Assembly (NCBI GenBank): GCA_003116995.1
Contig: BDSL01000031.1
Span: 919,302 to 983,301, forward strand
Source: Yamagishiella unicocca
Lineage: Eukaryota > Chlorophyta > Chlorophyceae > Chlamydomonadales > Volvocaceae
Length of the DNA stretch: 64,000 bases
Direction: 5' to 3'
The position numbers and the translations under genes are program-made. Below are positions 11,901 to 23,300 of the stretch, in pieces. Positions within the stretch are counted from its first letter, which is position 1, and the number at the start of each line of letters is the position of its first letter. Under the pieces are notes generated by a model. It had not been told where the DNA came from. It saw only the letters and a list, made by a program, of their open reading frames with translations, and made no database searches.

Positions 11901-13584
11901 TGCCACCGGCCCGCCCCACCTGCGTGCACTTTCATGTCGTCCACATACAGTTCGAACTCCCGGTCGTCCATCCCAGCGCAGATGAACAGGAACACCTGCC
12001 GGAAAGGAGGTTGGGCGATGCCAGAAAGTTAGCGCAGGAGGACAAGCATGAGCACGCAGGGGCTTCAGGAGATATGACAACCCACGGTAGTGTTCTGCAT
12101 TCGCTCAGTACTGCTTTCTTGTTTCTGCGTTGGCAGCAATGCAGACGCTCAGACCTCTGCTAGTCTACTGCAGGTGACGCCTTTCCTGATTACGACAGCC
12201 ACCGTCGAGGCATTCGAATTGGGATTTGCGAATCAACTTCCTAACTCCAGCCTGTGCTTTCATCGGGTCCGGCCCGAGACGGAGACAACTGATAAAGAGA
12301 AGGCCTGTACACAAAGCCCTGCTGGGAGGAATCGCAAGCCTTGGCGGCAGCACATAGCTCACTTGGCGTGCAGGTCCCTGCGGTCCCTGGGTCGCTCTGG
12401 ACTTCGTTCGCGCGCTCGCGCGGTTGATACGAAGTGACTCTCCAGGTGTCCAATGTTACTCACGTGTTCAGCTACTTTATCCTCTCTTAAGGCATATGGG
12501 TTGGCCTTAGGCAACGCGGGTGGCCGGGCCGCAGCGCGGCCTTGCTCCAGTAGTGGCTTAGCCAGCAGGCCGGTATCGTAGAAGCTAGGGCAAGTCAGCA
12601 GCAACAGCATCGGTATGTAGGCGTCGGTCGTATGCCAGGACAGTCCCCTGGAAATTGAGTTACGGCTCATTCGTACGGCGTCACGAGTTTTGTTCGCGCC
12701 TTTTGGTCAAGTTTTACGGATGGTCCGCGACTAAGCCAATCGGCTCGTCACGGCCAAGAGTTAGTTTGACATCCAGGTGCTTCCAGCCAGTCCCGACAAG
12801 TGTTCTCCTCACGAGGGGTCCACCAACAGATTTGCCGTTCCTGCCACGTAGCTCCCATCAGTGTTGCTCACATGCGGCCCTTGCCAATTGAGGCAGCTAT
12901 AGGGTACGCACGCGACCCCTTTTCTGTGCCGAAGGTTGATGGAAGGCATGGCATCGACTTGGCGCTTCCAGGACGGCCGAGACGCTACCACGCAACCAAG
13001 AGCGCCTAGGACGCGCGCGCGCCAGCTGCCTGTCGCCCCCTCACCTCGGCGAACTCCTCAGCCGAAACCTGCATGTCGCCGTTGATGTCGAGCCATGTGA
13101 TAGTTTCCTGTGCCTCCTCAAGCTTTCCCTGTGGTGGGAGGCGTGGGGATGCTTTGAGGCATTTTCACGAAGGCCGCGTGAACCAGCACAGGGAACACCC
13201 GTTGCGAAACCTCTGCCCCCGTCTGCGCTCTTGCAAGCACCCGGCTCGACCCCGTATGCACCCCGCCTCGCCGACACCCCTCACGCCTGGTGGCCGTCCC
13301 TTTCACCTGAGATGTGGGATCGGCTGCTAAGGCCTTCACTTCCTCAATATCGATGTAACTGCATCGAAGGAAAAACAGGGTCTCGGATCTTAGCCACCAC
13401 ATCGTACCTCCCCCCTGTCAGGGCACCCCGTCCCCACATATGGGTTGGCGCTCCGTTGCAACGAACGCAACTCGCGATAGTCGCGGTTCGGCCATGGTTC
13501 GCTGGGTCGCCAGTTAAATGCTCACCCGTCATCGCTAGAATCAACAAGACGAAACACCTCCAGCAGTTGCTCCTTACGGTCCAT
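5983..13584 (-). CDS. Multi-EF-hand protein with Dpy-30-like helix and C-terminal rhodanese domain
   Basis: Sixteen exons join in frame to 668 residues: 13584-13526, 13358-13307, 13128-13045, 11995-11920, 11560-11494, 11015-10964, 10525-10397, 10158-10089, 9802-9711, 9461-9211, 8875-8704, 8386-8289, 7780-7720, 7513-7427, 6957-6769, 6450-5983. Canonical EF-hand loops are at residues 15-26 (DSSDDGYIDIEE), 51-62, 108-119, 144-155, 408-419 (DLDHSGSLNFNE) and 444-455 (DRDNSDSVSAEE). A degenerate loop lies near 306-317. Residues 198-227 (CREWLQAEVMPTLQQGLLLL...) resemble the Dpy-30 dimerisation/docking helix, and 244-263 resembles the adjoining helix. The last exon is a rhodanese fold (LLDVRPEEE) with active-site Cys600 in YCSTGELGG. 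Known: EF-hands bind Ca2+; rhodanese domains carry sulfur or act as phosphatase-like modules; Dpy-30-type helices are common in flagellar scaffolds. Inferred: a Ca2+-regulated, possibly axonemal, protein. Several EF-hands are split by introns within the loop. Confidence 0.85.
7056..7183. repeat. 16-bp minisatellite, about 8 copies
   Basis: Tandem units of the type CTCCCGGTCCCACACC, varying at one to three positions, lie in the intron between exons 14 and 15 of the EF-hand/rhodanese gene. There is no coding signal. Confidence 0.8.
7279..7361. repeat. Dispersed repeat family B, copy 1 (intronic)
   Basis: About 83 bp here match, in inverted orientation, 29066-29148 with only about a dozen differences. 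Shared landmarks are CCAACCCAGTTCTCCAGC, GCATGCATCT and a GGGTC(C/T)TCCTC end. Shorter relatives (GAGGAAGACCC-type cores) are seen near 16540 and 35440. It sits in an intron of the EF-hand/rhodanese gene. Confidence 0.7.
7978..8165. repeat. About 31-bp tandem repeat, 6 copies
   Basis: Six units of about 31 bp (core GAGCTGAGCATCACACCG followed by CAACGG-CGC) are arranged head to tail inside the intron between exons 12 and 13 of the EF-hand/rhodanese gene. Confidence 0.8.
8890..8950. repeat. Dispersed repeat sharing a GAGACCCGTGGGTCGGCACTG core
   Basis: This block shares the core GAGACCCGTGGGTCGGC and a following AAACCGA...GGAAA-GTTT segment with 24135-24195 in the gametolysin gene. Both copies are in introns and in the same orientation in the window. 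Confidence 0.6.
9455..9524. repeat. 35-bp direct duplication
   Basis: Two almost identical 35-bp copies (core TTGCGAGCTGTGGGGAGG) abut upstream of exon 10 of the EF-hand/rhodanese gene. The duplicated block includes the exon 10 acceptor, so the second copy carries a duplicate acceptor-like CCACAG on the minus strand. Confidence 0.75.
12000..13044. other. Long intron of the EF-hand/rhodanese gene
   Basis: About 1050 bp separate exons 3 and 4, the largest gap in this gene. A minus-strand open stretch near 12460-12640 ends in a GTGAGT donor-like site and might be an alternative exon. However, exons 3 and 4 join directly in phase 0, and the junction resembles the equivalent EF-hand-to-helix junctions elsewhere in the protein. 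I therefore treat the whole stretch as intron. Confidence 0.5.
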
Positions 13585-14045
13585 TCTAGCCGGCAAGCGT
13601 CCGGTCCGCGCGGACGTCAGATGCTTAGAAGTGTCGAGTTTGCAAAGACATACCTATGTCACGGTGATGGTATGAATAATACATTTCAACGGTCACTTTG
13701 CATCCAGCATCCTGAAACTATAATACAATGCAGGGGCAAACAATAGTATTTTAGCCCCCTAGGCAAGGGACTGGACCAAAATAATGTGCTGCAGTGTAAG
13801 GGAGTTATGCAAATATTGCTAAGTTGATAAGGACTGGTGTTACCGATATGGCCGCATTCGCAGCATGTGTCACGTACGAACGCCCTTTCAATCGTTCTTT
13901 GCGTTTCAACAGCTGTTAGGGTAAAGGACTGACTTTCAGCTGTTGCTCTTCGATCGCACATCCAAATCATTAGGCTCATATTCCACCAAGTTCGGGCAGC
14001 CGATCGTCGGCTTTGACTCAGGCCTCAACAACTTTTGTTACTACG
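13585..14045. promoter_or_regulatory. Bidirectional intergenic promoter region
   Basis: About 460 bp separate the divergent start codons of the EF-hand/rhodanese gene (minus, 13584) and the SLP phosphatase gene (plus, 14046). Both promoters and 5' UTRs must lie here. The stretch is more AT-rich than its flanks. No specific element could be assigned. A minus-strand open frame at 13840-13979 ending in a GTAACA donor-like site could be an upstream 5' exon, but I see no support for it. Confidence 0.45.
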
Positions 14046-17000
14046 ATGGGGCTGCTGGACTTTCTATTCAGCTCTTCAAAAGTTGAGACAACATGTGATG
14101 CTTGCGTCAAGTCGTTCGCACAGGTACTTCGTGCTGGGGCGAAGCACGTCGGGCCCTGCCATGGGTGCCACGCCCGATGCACGGCGAGCATGGCATGGTG
14201 ACCCCGGAGAGCGTTTTGTATGCAGATGTGGGCGACATACAGCAATCGAGCGGAAGAGGTGCCTGGCGACGACGTGTACCAGCCACGCACTGCGCCGCTT
14301 CCCACAGCCGTGCCTGCTGCCGAGCGGCTCGTCGCGATCGGGGACATACACGGCGATTACCAAAAGGCAGTGCGAGCTTTCAGACTTGCGGGCTTGACGG
14401 ACGAGCATGGGAAGTGGAGCGGCGGCAAAGCAGTTGCTGTGCAGGTCAGCGCTGGTGCAATGGGGGGCAACGCGCAGCTTGGAGCCGTGCCTTACGCAAA
14501 ACCCGTCTACCTCAACCCTCATACATGGCCATAACCAAACTGTTTGACAACTAGACACCGCGAGATTGCGCCTTGCGCGCGTATTCATTCATGCATGCGT
14601 AAACTCACGCGTATCCTGGCTGCCTTCACCTGTCCCTGTGCGTCTTCCGCGTGCGGCAGGTGGGCGACATTCTGGATCGCGGCGACCATGAGATCCGGAT
14701 CCTCATCATGTTGGAGCGCCTCGCACGCGAGGCAGATGCCGCCGGCGGCAAGCTGTACCTGCTGAACGGCAATCATGAAACCATGAACGTCATGGGGGAC
14801 CACCGCTACGCCACACCAGGTCCGCGGCTGGTCGCTGGGTGTCGCCCCGGGACGTGCACGCGCATGCGCGCACGAGAGGGCGACACGCCTCACGATCCAG
14901 CGGATTGCCGCCCAGTCCGCGCCTTTGGTGCCTGCTGAGCCTGATGCATATTTAGGGTTTCACAGGTCCTCACAGCTCTACTTCCATGGCATTCACCGAC
15001 CAGCCGCCGCTCTCGTCCGGTCGGTGTTGTGCAGCCGCCGACCAACCACTTCCGATTTGGGTTTCAGCGCTTCGCTTTGTCTCCAAGCTACACGCGAGTG
15101 TATGTGTGTGTGTGTGTTTGTGCGCCCGCATATTGCTCCTGCTTAGCGCGACACGTCAGCGGGATGAGCAGCAGCAGGCGGGTCATTGGGTCCGGGGCCG
15201 CTGCCAGCCGGCAGCCCCCGCGGCGCCACACGTTCTGCTCCATCCCTCCCTTGCGCGCCGCCGAGCCGCTGCCGCTGTCATCACCACCACCACCACCACC
15301 ACTCGCAGGGGCCAACCTGGAGGTGCTGGGATTCTCCACGTGGCGCGACTTCTGCGCCCTCATGAAGCGCCGCAGCGGCTGCCCGGCGCCGGAGGGTCAG
15401 CCGGACCCGCTACAGGTGCGACAGCTACTGCCACCTTAGCTACTGCCACAAGCCGCAAAGGCCTCACGTTTCGCATCGGTGCAGCCTGACGGGCGTTGGA
15501 CCACTCACGGTCCGCACCCCTCTCCTAACTATGGCGGCCACCACCGCCACCGCCACATCTCCCACGACCAGCACGCCGCCGGGCAGGCCCAAGCCGCCAT
15601 GGCTCTCCTTACTCCGTCCCGTTGCCGATCCCGCCCCGGGTCCTCCTTGCACGGGCCACAGGATCGCCGGGCCGCCGCCGCGCACGCCACCTCCTCCGCG
15701 GCCCATTCCCAAATGGCCAGGATATGGCCGTACAACTGGCTGCGCAGCCGGGCGCTGCAGCCGGGCGGCGAAATCGCCAGGCGCTTCTTTGCGGCGAGGC
15801 CGACGGTGCTGCAGGTTTGCGCCAGGGGTGGGCTCATGGGCCGCCGTCATTTTTCCGCCACCGGCGGCGACCGGACGGGTGTCGCGTGGTGCCGTGGATC
15901 ATCGCGTCCGTGTTTTGTTTGGCGTGACGAAGGCGGTGGTGGCGTTCGTCGCGGGCGCGGCTTTGCGGCGCATGCTGATTGCACCCGCCTGCTCACGCTG
16001 CCGTGCCGCATCCTGAGGTGTCAGTTAGTGTTTCATTGCTACCGGTCCCGCGCGATCCTTCTGCAACCCAGGTGGGAAGCAACGTCTTCGTGCACGGCGG
16101 CGTCCTGCCGGCCCACGTGGAGTACGGGCTGCAGCGCATCAACAGGTGCCGTACAGGGCTGGGAAGGCCAGGCTGGGCATGTCCGGAGGGTGGGGCGAAC
16201 AACGTGGTCAAGGGTGCCGGGAGGGGGCGGGCGGTGCAGCAGGCGTGCTGTGACCTGCTAGGGGTTACGAAGAGGGACCGGTTATTCGACCTGCTGCGGG
16301 GGGGCCTCCCGGGCGGGATTTCCCAGCGGGCACGGCAGGTGTGAGGCGTAATCGGGGCCAATGGCAATGGAACGGACAGAAGGCTTAAATGAATGGGGGG
16401 GTGTTCGTCGTGTCCAGCAGCTACACCAGTGCCCATCGGCCTTCCTATCGTCCGCCTGTCTCCCACCCCCATGCCACCACAAACCACTGCTTGCTTAGCG
16501 CTCCTCGCCGGCACCCACGCCCGCCGCCTTCGCGCCGGCCTTTCCTCGCATCCACCGGTCTTCCTCGAAACCCCCCCCGGCCTATCTTCCACGCAGTGAG
16601 ACCCAGACGTGGATGCTGGGGGGCCCGGGGGCGCCGTCTGGGGCGCCCAGGTTCCTGCGCGGAGGCTCCGCGATCGTGTGGGCCCGGGCCTTCTCCGCAT
16701 CGGACGAGCACCGCTGCGACTGCGATACCCTCCAAAACGTGCTGAAGGTGCGGGGTCGGGGCTGGGGTCGGGGCTGGGGTCGGGGCTGGGAATAAGCAGA
16801 TCAGTTTCCCTGGGCATTCCTGCCCCAAGCCAATGTCGGTTTCATTGCCTCAAACATCCCCCCCCCCCCACACACACACTGACGAGGACCCACCCCCTGG
16901 ACGTCTCCGTGCCCAGTCCATACCTGGCGCGCAACGCATGGTGGTGGGCCACACCATCCAGACCCGCGGCATCAACAGCGCCTGCGAGTCCCGCGTCATC

Positions 17001-17387
17001 CGCGTGGATGTGGGCATGTCGCATGGCTGCGGGGACGGCCCGGTGGAGGTGCTGGAGGTGCTGCAGGACGGCCAGGTGGGTTCCGGAGCTGGGATCAGGA
17101 CCTGCCTGACCGCTGCGTTATGTGTGCGTTGGACGCTGCCCGTTAACGCTTACCTGCACTGCTGGTTTCTCCGCCTGCCGCAAAGCCTGAGCGCTGCTTA
17201 CGTCGCTTGCGTCTCCTTGTTGGTTCCTGTTTTCGTTCCCCGGTGCTTGAAGGTCCGGCGCCTGCGGGAGCACAGCCCACCGGTGGCAGTGGGGCCGCCG
17301 CCGCCGCGCCACCATCGCCACCACGCTGCCCCGCAGCCGCACACGGCCGGCAAGGCGGGGGTGGGGTCCGCCTCCACCGCGGCATGA
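14046..17387 (+). CDS. Shewanella-like (SLP) metallophosphatase
   Basis: Serine/threonine-type PPP-fold metallophosphatase of the bacterial-like SLP class found in plants and algae; plant SLP1 is plastid-located. Nine exons join in frame to 411 residues: 14046-14123, 14226-14444, 14660-14819, 15309-15415, 15662-15814, 16072-16145, 16597-16747, 16917-17075, 17253-17387. Metal-binding motifs occur in order: GDIHG (65-69), GDILDRG (101-107), GNHE (136-139), FVHGGVLP (245 onward) and GHT (325-327). The fragments MARIWPYNWL, LRPGGEIA-like sequence and YGLQRIN are typical of the SLP family. An in-frame ATG at 14013 would add 11 residues; the 14046 start is preferred for context but is not certain. 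The N-terminus (GLLDFLFSSSKVETTCDACV) is short for a transit peptide. The C-terminal exon is Pro/His-rich, and its stop lies inside a tandem repeat. Confidence 0.92.
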
Positions 17388-17462
17388 GGCCCACCTGGCA
17401 AGGCGGGGTGGGGGCCGCCTCCACAGCGGCATGAGGCCCACCTGGCAAGGCGGGGTGGGGTC
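17351..17462. repeat. 47-48-bp tandem repeat spanning the SLP stop codon
   Basis: Units begin at 17351, 17399 and 17446 (the last is partial), each starting CAAGGCGGGG and ending GGCCCACCTGG. The phosphatase stop codon (17385-17387) lies in unit 1 and an equivalent ATGAGG context recurs in unit 2. Confidence 0.8.
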
Positions 17463-18110
17463 CGGGCGCCAGGAAAGGAACACGTTGCCTGGAGCAGCCG
17501 GTGTGGAGGGTTTTAGGGTTTTGTCGATGGCCCCGGGCTGATTCCTTACGATGGTTGGTGTGACTGATGCTAGTACGGTACGGCAGTAGCAGTGGGAGAC
17601 CGTCGTCGCGCCCAGAGCGACAAGCAAGCCGGCGTGTCCCCAGTCTGAATACTTGCGTGTGCAGCGGCAGCAACACAAAGCAGCTGAGTGCGTATTACGA
17701 GCGATGTGTGCGTTTTCGCGGGTGCTAGGGTCGCATGACATGGGTACGGATAGCTCTTCACGAGGGGGGTCGAATGCCGCGTACTAGGCTGGGCTTGGAT
17801 CAGGGAAGGGGCCGCTAGGCTGATCCGGGTTGTGGAAGCGCATCGCTCGGGCGCACAGGTGCGGCGGGAAGCATCACGTAGCAGGCAACTTTCAGGGCTC
17901 GGTTTCCCATGGGCTGCCGGTATTGGTCAAATGGCGACCGATCTGCCAACGGGGGAAATCCGAAACCAGCCATCGTCACACTTGTGTTGGCCGCAGCCGG
18001 GTTACCCGTTTGCGCTTGAGGGGCGTGTATACGTGTGTGTGTGTGTGTGTGTGAGTGGCGTTAACGTTATATACGGTGTGTGTAGGTTTGACGGGCTGTG
18101 TTTCCCCGGG

Positions 18111-18164
18111 TACCGGATACCGTACCGGATACCGTACCGGATACCGTACCGGATACCGTACCGG
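18111..18164. repeat. 12-bp tandem repeat (TACCGGATACCG)n
   Basis: Four perfect 12-bp units followed by a degenerate TACCGGTACTG end. Each unit contains an internal near-palindrome (TACCGGATACCGGTA-like across junctions). Non-coding spacer. Confidence 0.85.
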
Positions 18165-18826
18165 TACTGCAGTGTTGCGGCGGCGCTGTGGGCTACCGCC
18201 ATTGCAGGGCTGAGAAACGAATGGCTGTGATGTAGATCGGCATACTGCAAAGTGCAAACGCTGCGTTGGCGTTGGTCGGGTCCAACGTTTGAACGTGGGT
18301 TCTTCGGACAAACACACGACTTCGGACAAGAGGAATTGAGTGTGGCTCTCCTGCCCCCGCAGGCCTTCCTTTTCTTTACACTCGGACCGAACTTGATGGC
18401 TGACAGCCCTGCTGCCATTGCAACTCTTTGCTGGGATCGACGTATGCGCGGTCGTCCCCTTCGTTTGACACGGCGCGCGCGCGCGGCGCATTGCATGCCG
18501 AGCCTGCAGGCTTTGGCACAGCCACCCGTATTAGTAAGTGTTACTGTGGTCCGCAGGCCATATGGTGGAGCCATAGCCGTGTTAACCAATAAAAGGAAGG
18601 GACCGGTGTACGCATGGTGTGTGTGTGTGTCCGAGCTCCTGGATATCAACGTGTGTGTGGTATAATATTATTCGTTGCAGTGGGCTCCAGACCTCAATAA
18701 AGTGCGTCCGCTCGTGGATATCAAATTACCAATCTGTGGGCTGTTGGGAGTCTTCGGACAGGGTTGGGCTCTCGATGCCAAGCCACGTCGCCGGTGTTGA
18801 CGTCAACAGTGCCGAAATAGCAACTG

Positions 18827-18882
18827 TTACAGTGGGCCCCAGACCAGAAGGCAGAGCCATCGGGCGCATCGTCTGACACTGA
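18827..18882 (+). repeat. Dispersed repeat family A (TTACAGTGGG end), copy 1
   Basis: Starts TTACAGTGGGCCCCAGACC and continues through a GCCATCGGGCGCATCG core to CTGACACTGA. About 56 bp are shared in inverted orientation with 20848-20902. Shorter copies occur elsewhere in the window. The shared CAGTGGG terminus flanked by TA/TTA looks like a transposon end. Confidence 0.7.
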
Positions 18883-20365
18883 AAGAGACGCAGGAAGGAG
18901 AACCGTAGCAGGTGACGACAATGGTCGACGGAGGACGGCATGGCTGGGATGCGCTGGCAGCAACGGACGAACTCCCGGTAGTAGTAAAACTGTAATCGGT
19001 GTCCTGAATGGCGGTCGTGACGTTTTGGCCGATGAGATCGAAAAACCTGCCATGGTAGGACGATGGATGGCGCAAAATCGTAACCATAGGAGGACGCTAG
19101 CTGCAGGAGAGCAGCATTGCCTGCGTTGACATAGCCATGCTGCGGTGCTAAGCGCATTGCGCTACGGTCCCGAGTGATTGCAGGCACACAACACCTACGT
19201 TGCGAGCTGCCGTGCGACGCCTCTGGCACACGCCAATGACAAACGATCACAATCGTATTACTTGCTGCCCTTCTCCAATTACTCAGCAGAAGGACGGAAC
19301 CCGACGGTGGGCGGCTGAGGTGCCGCAGTGAACAATAGTGGACCCAGATAGACGTGCAACCACGAAATGTCTGAGGGTCTGCCGGACGACGCCCAGCCAC
19401 AGTGCCGCACACGCACCAGCCAAGCTATCCTCACCTTGCGCTGACTGTAACGAGCTAACTGATATCGCCCTCTTGGGCTGACAAGGGTGCGGCTTGCCTG
19501 GCGGCCTCAAAAAAACCCGTACCCTCCCTGCTGGGCGCCCACGGCCCCCGCCGCCTGCTTGGACTTGCTTTAACGTGAGCTACCGGGAGTAGCTGATAGT
19601 AAGAGATACAGCGGCTTCGTAGCCACGAAGGACGGCCAACAAAGTGCGTCTCAACATACTCGAACATACGCCCAAGAACACTTGCACAACCGCCTTCCCC
19701 GCACCTTGCCACTCCCACTCCACATATAATGCCCCGTGTATGCTTTGTGTGAGGCGCCGCGAGTATGCCATATCGGCATTGTATACAGACTGGCGAAGTC
19801 TTCTCCACAACATAGCTTGTGACGCATTCCGCGCAAAGCAAGGACGCCACAGCAATTTTAATTTAACACATACTGGTAGTGGCGGACACTGGCCTTCGTC
19901 ATACGTCTTATTTGTTACAATTCGTCGTTACTATGGTGCAGTTCGTTTCTCCAACGAACTTTTCTGCCGCTTTGTGATAGCACGCGTCGCGCGTGCAACA
20001 TACTAATACGGCATGAAAGAATTAATTACGACCCTTAGTTAGAAGATCAGGGGTTGTGGCGGTTCGTTTTCTAGAAGACGGGCGGCCGCTACCGCGGAGT
20101 CAAAAGGCCCATCGATACTTATTAAAGGCCGTCATCTCTTAAGGCAAGGCATAAAATCCATGCTCACCATTTCGTAGCAGTGCGTCCGCTTTGCATTTGG
20201 GAGGAGTTCTCGCATCTCGCCTTGCTTGGCGCGAGTCGTCAATTTTAGCTGCGCTGGACTTAAATATATCTTCGTGATTGATACTATTTACGCTTTATAC
20301 ACAACATATTCAGGCGTTGATTTCAACGTCCTGCGGCAACTGCTCTACAGTTGACCCGGCTTCCC

Positions 20366-23300
20366 ATGGTGACGCCACCAGCACGGCGCCTCGGCGCCAC
20401 AGTTGCGCTGGTACTGCTGGCTTGTGTGTCTATTATTGCTCCGTTAGCGGCGGTGGCCCAAACTGCCGAAAGCGGAGACGCGAGCGTCGAAGAGCTGACC
20501 AGTGAGTGGTGTGACCGTGCGACAGGACCTGAGTGATCCGAGGGCTGAAAGCGCGCATGTTCTAGAATCGTACACGTCAGATGCGTCCAACCTGTCGCCA
20601 TCTCTTAGATGCGCGCCACAAATACTGGTTACTACATGAGGTATTGTGGTTATGGGCCCATCCGGTTTAAGGTCCACACGAGCCTACCAGGGACGGCGCG
20701 CGCTTCGGCAGCCCTCCAGAGGGCAGATTCCGACGACACTGCAGCTTCCGTCGTTGCACACCACGTTGCACACCATGGCCTCCATACCTCGCGCACACTC
20801 TGGGCATTCCAGTAAAAACAACATGGCGCCGTCGTCGCACACTTTCTCAGTGTCAGGCGATGTGCCCGATGGTTCTACCTCTTGGTCTGGAACCCACTGT
20901 AACCGTTACAACAACTTAAATGTTACCTCGACGCACGATCATTCCTTCGTCCCCCCGTTTCCCCCTGCAGTCGAAGGCATGCTGCAATACCGCTCTGCGT
21001 ACCAGGCCCAAGCTCCTCCGAAGAAGCCCTCCCGGCCCAGCCGGCTGCCCCGCCCCATCCGGCCCGTCAAGCTGAAGCACTCGCCCGAGCTGAGCCAGCT
21101 GCACATGGTGTGCCCCGAGGTGGTCGCCGCCGACGGCTACCCGGTTCCAGACCCCAACTGCAACACACCCAGCACACTCGTAGCGGAGGGCGTGGAGGCG
21201 GATGCCATCCGAGTAGGTCGATGTTGGATTCCGTACTTCCGTTATCGTTGCATGGACGAGCGATCAGAGGGCGGGGAAGGCGACGGCGGCGGTGATAGTG
21301 GTAGTAGTACACGTTACAGTGGGTTTCGTACCAAAAGACAAAGCCATGGTGGTCAGTTTTACCATTTGGTCGCATACCGGTGGCATACATGAGCTGCCGA
21401 ATGGCTGCTGCGGCCTGTACCTGTACTCTCGCCTGGGTACGACCGCTCTACCTGGCATGGGGTGCGACCGCTCTACCTGGCGAACCCACAGCGCCCCTCA
21501 CCATGCACGGCGCCCCTCTCCCTCGCTGGGTGGCGCCGTCGCTCGCTGGGTCTGGGCCCTCTCCACCTCACCTTGTACGACATCACTTCCCGCTGAATAC
21601 TGGACGTTGACCCCGGGGGGGGGGGCGGGGATCACTGTAAACACCCCAACGCCGGAACGCATTGTGTGCCGAAGATACCCGTTAAGAGGTCACCAAAGAG
21701 GTAGCACGGCGTAATAAATAATGATGTTATAATTCCGTGTCGCGATCACGTTGCCTGCTCCTTATGTCCGGCTGCAGGAGAAGTACCAAATCGCCAGCGG
21801 CGACCGAGCCACCTTGACGCTACAAGCCACTGCCCCCGCCATGGGGCGCCGCAGCCGCCGCGCTCTCCAGGAGCCCAGCAGCGGCGGCAGCAGCAGCAGC
21901 AGTCGTGGTGGCGCCTACCAGCTCAAGAAGGACAGCCTCCGCTTCATCCAGCAGAGCTCCCAGAAGGAGGTGCGCTTCGACCCCGTGCCTGGATCCCGTG
22001 CCTGGATCCGGTGCCTGGATCTCGTGCCTGGATCCGGTGCCTGGATCCCGCGCCTGGATCCGGTGCCTGGATCCCGTGCCTGGATCCGGTACCTGGATCC
22101 CGTGCCTGGATCGGGTGCCTGGATCCGGTCCCTGGATCCGGTGCCTGGATCCCATGCCTGGATCCGGTGCCTGGATCCCATGCCTGGATCCGGTATCTGG
22201 ATCCCGCGACTGGATCCGGTGCCTGGATCCCGTGCCTGGATCCGGTGCCTGGATCCCGCGCCTGGATCCGGTGCCTGGATCCCGTGCCTGGATCGGTTGC
22301 CTGGATCCGGTGCCTGGATCCCGTGCTTGGACCCGTGCCTGGATCCCGTGTTTGGATCCCGTGCCTGGATCCCGTGCCGTCACTGGTTGCAGCGCGGGCA
22401 GCAGTTGAGAATGGATGCGAGGGCAGCACAAGTGGCGAGCGCGATGCGTCTGGCGTACGGTCGCATTAACTCGCTGCGTCTCGCCCACCACCACCCACCG
22501 ACACTCTGCTCCTGCCGCCGCCTCTCCTGCTGCATCCTGCTCCTGCTCCTGCCCTGCCCTCCTGCTCCTGTTCCTGCCCTGACCTCTTGCCCAACCTTCC
22601 TGCCCCCTTGCCTCCTGCCTCCTGCCTCCTGCCCTGCCCTCCTGCCAGATCTACACGGGGACGCCCATCGATCTGCGCACCGTGGTGTACATCATCGACC
22701 TGGCGGATTGCGCTCCCTCGGACTCCCGCTGGAGGCCCTCGGTATCCAAGCAGGTGGGGCAGGGGAGGGCAGGTCAGGGCAGGTGGGGCAGGTGGGGCAT
22801 GGCGGGGCAGGTGGGGCAAGAAAGGGTAGGGGGGGATGGTAGGGCAGGGGTGGTGAGGCAGGATCAAAGCTGTGTCTGCTGAAAGTAACTCCGGGCATGA
22901 CTCATGCATTGACTCATGAGCGCCATCGCCCGGTGCTGAACACTAACCGCGTGCCGTTCCACCCGCACCCGATTTTATGTGGCTGCTGTTGCCGCAGGCG
23001 GTCGAGAACGCCTTGTTCTACAACAGCAAAGCGCCTGTGGACAACAACATGAACGTACGGCGGGGGTGGCCTGGGTCGCGTAGATGCGCAGAAACCGCGT
23101 GCGTGTTTGGCCGGGGGAGGGGGATGCATGCTTCGACGTCGTTGTGTTCCATGCGACTTTATTTTAATTGTTGTTAACGGCAGCAGTCGTGCGGCCGCTT
23201 CTTCTGTGACCGTGGTGGCTGCGGTCTGTATGTACGACACACAGCAGCCGCAACCCCCGCAACATCAACGTCCCCCCGCAACATCACAATGTTGCTTCCT

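Larger units (their letters stand above)
17463..20365. other. Intergenic between SLP phosphatase and gametolysin genes
   Basis: No protein-like reading frame was found in this 2.9-kb spacer. It holds a GT dinucleotide run (about 18036-18056) and four copies of the 12-mer TACCGGATACCG (18111-18158). It also carries a short GTGTGTGTGT run near 18618 and dispersed repeat family A copies (18674-18694 and 18827-18882). The last few hundred bases should contain the gametolysin promoter and 5' UTR; no element was assigned. Confidence 0.5.

Noticed and set aside
21751..22842. Long open frames with repeated PGS-AWI-CLDP motifs on both strands
   Set aside because: They translate a 13-bp minisatellite inside gametolysin intron 3; flanking splice sites and exon phases remove it from the protein.
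22466..22909. Minus-strand Pro/Gly frame opposite gametolysin exon 4
   Set aside because: Antisense of CT-rich intron tracts and a validated protease exon.
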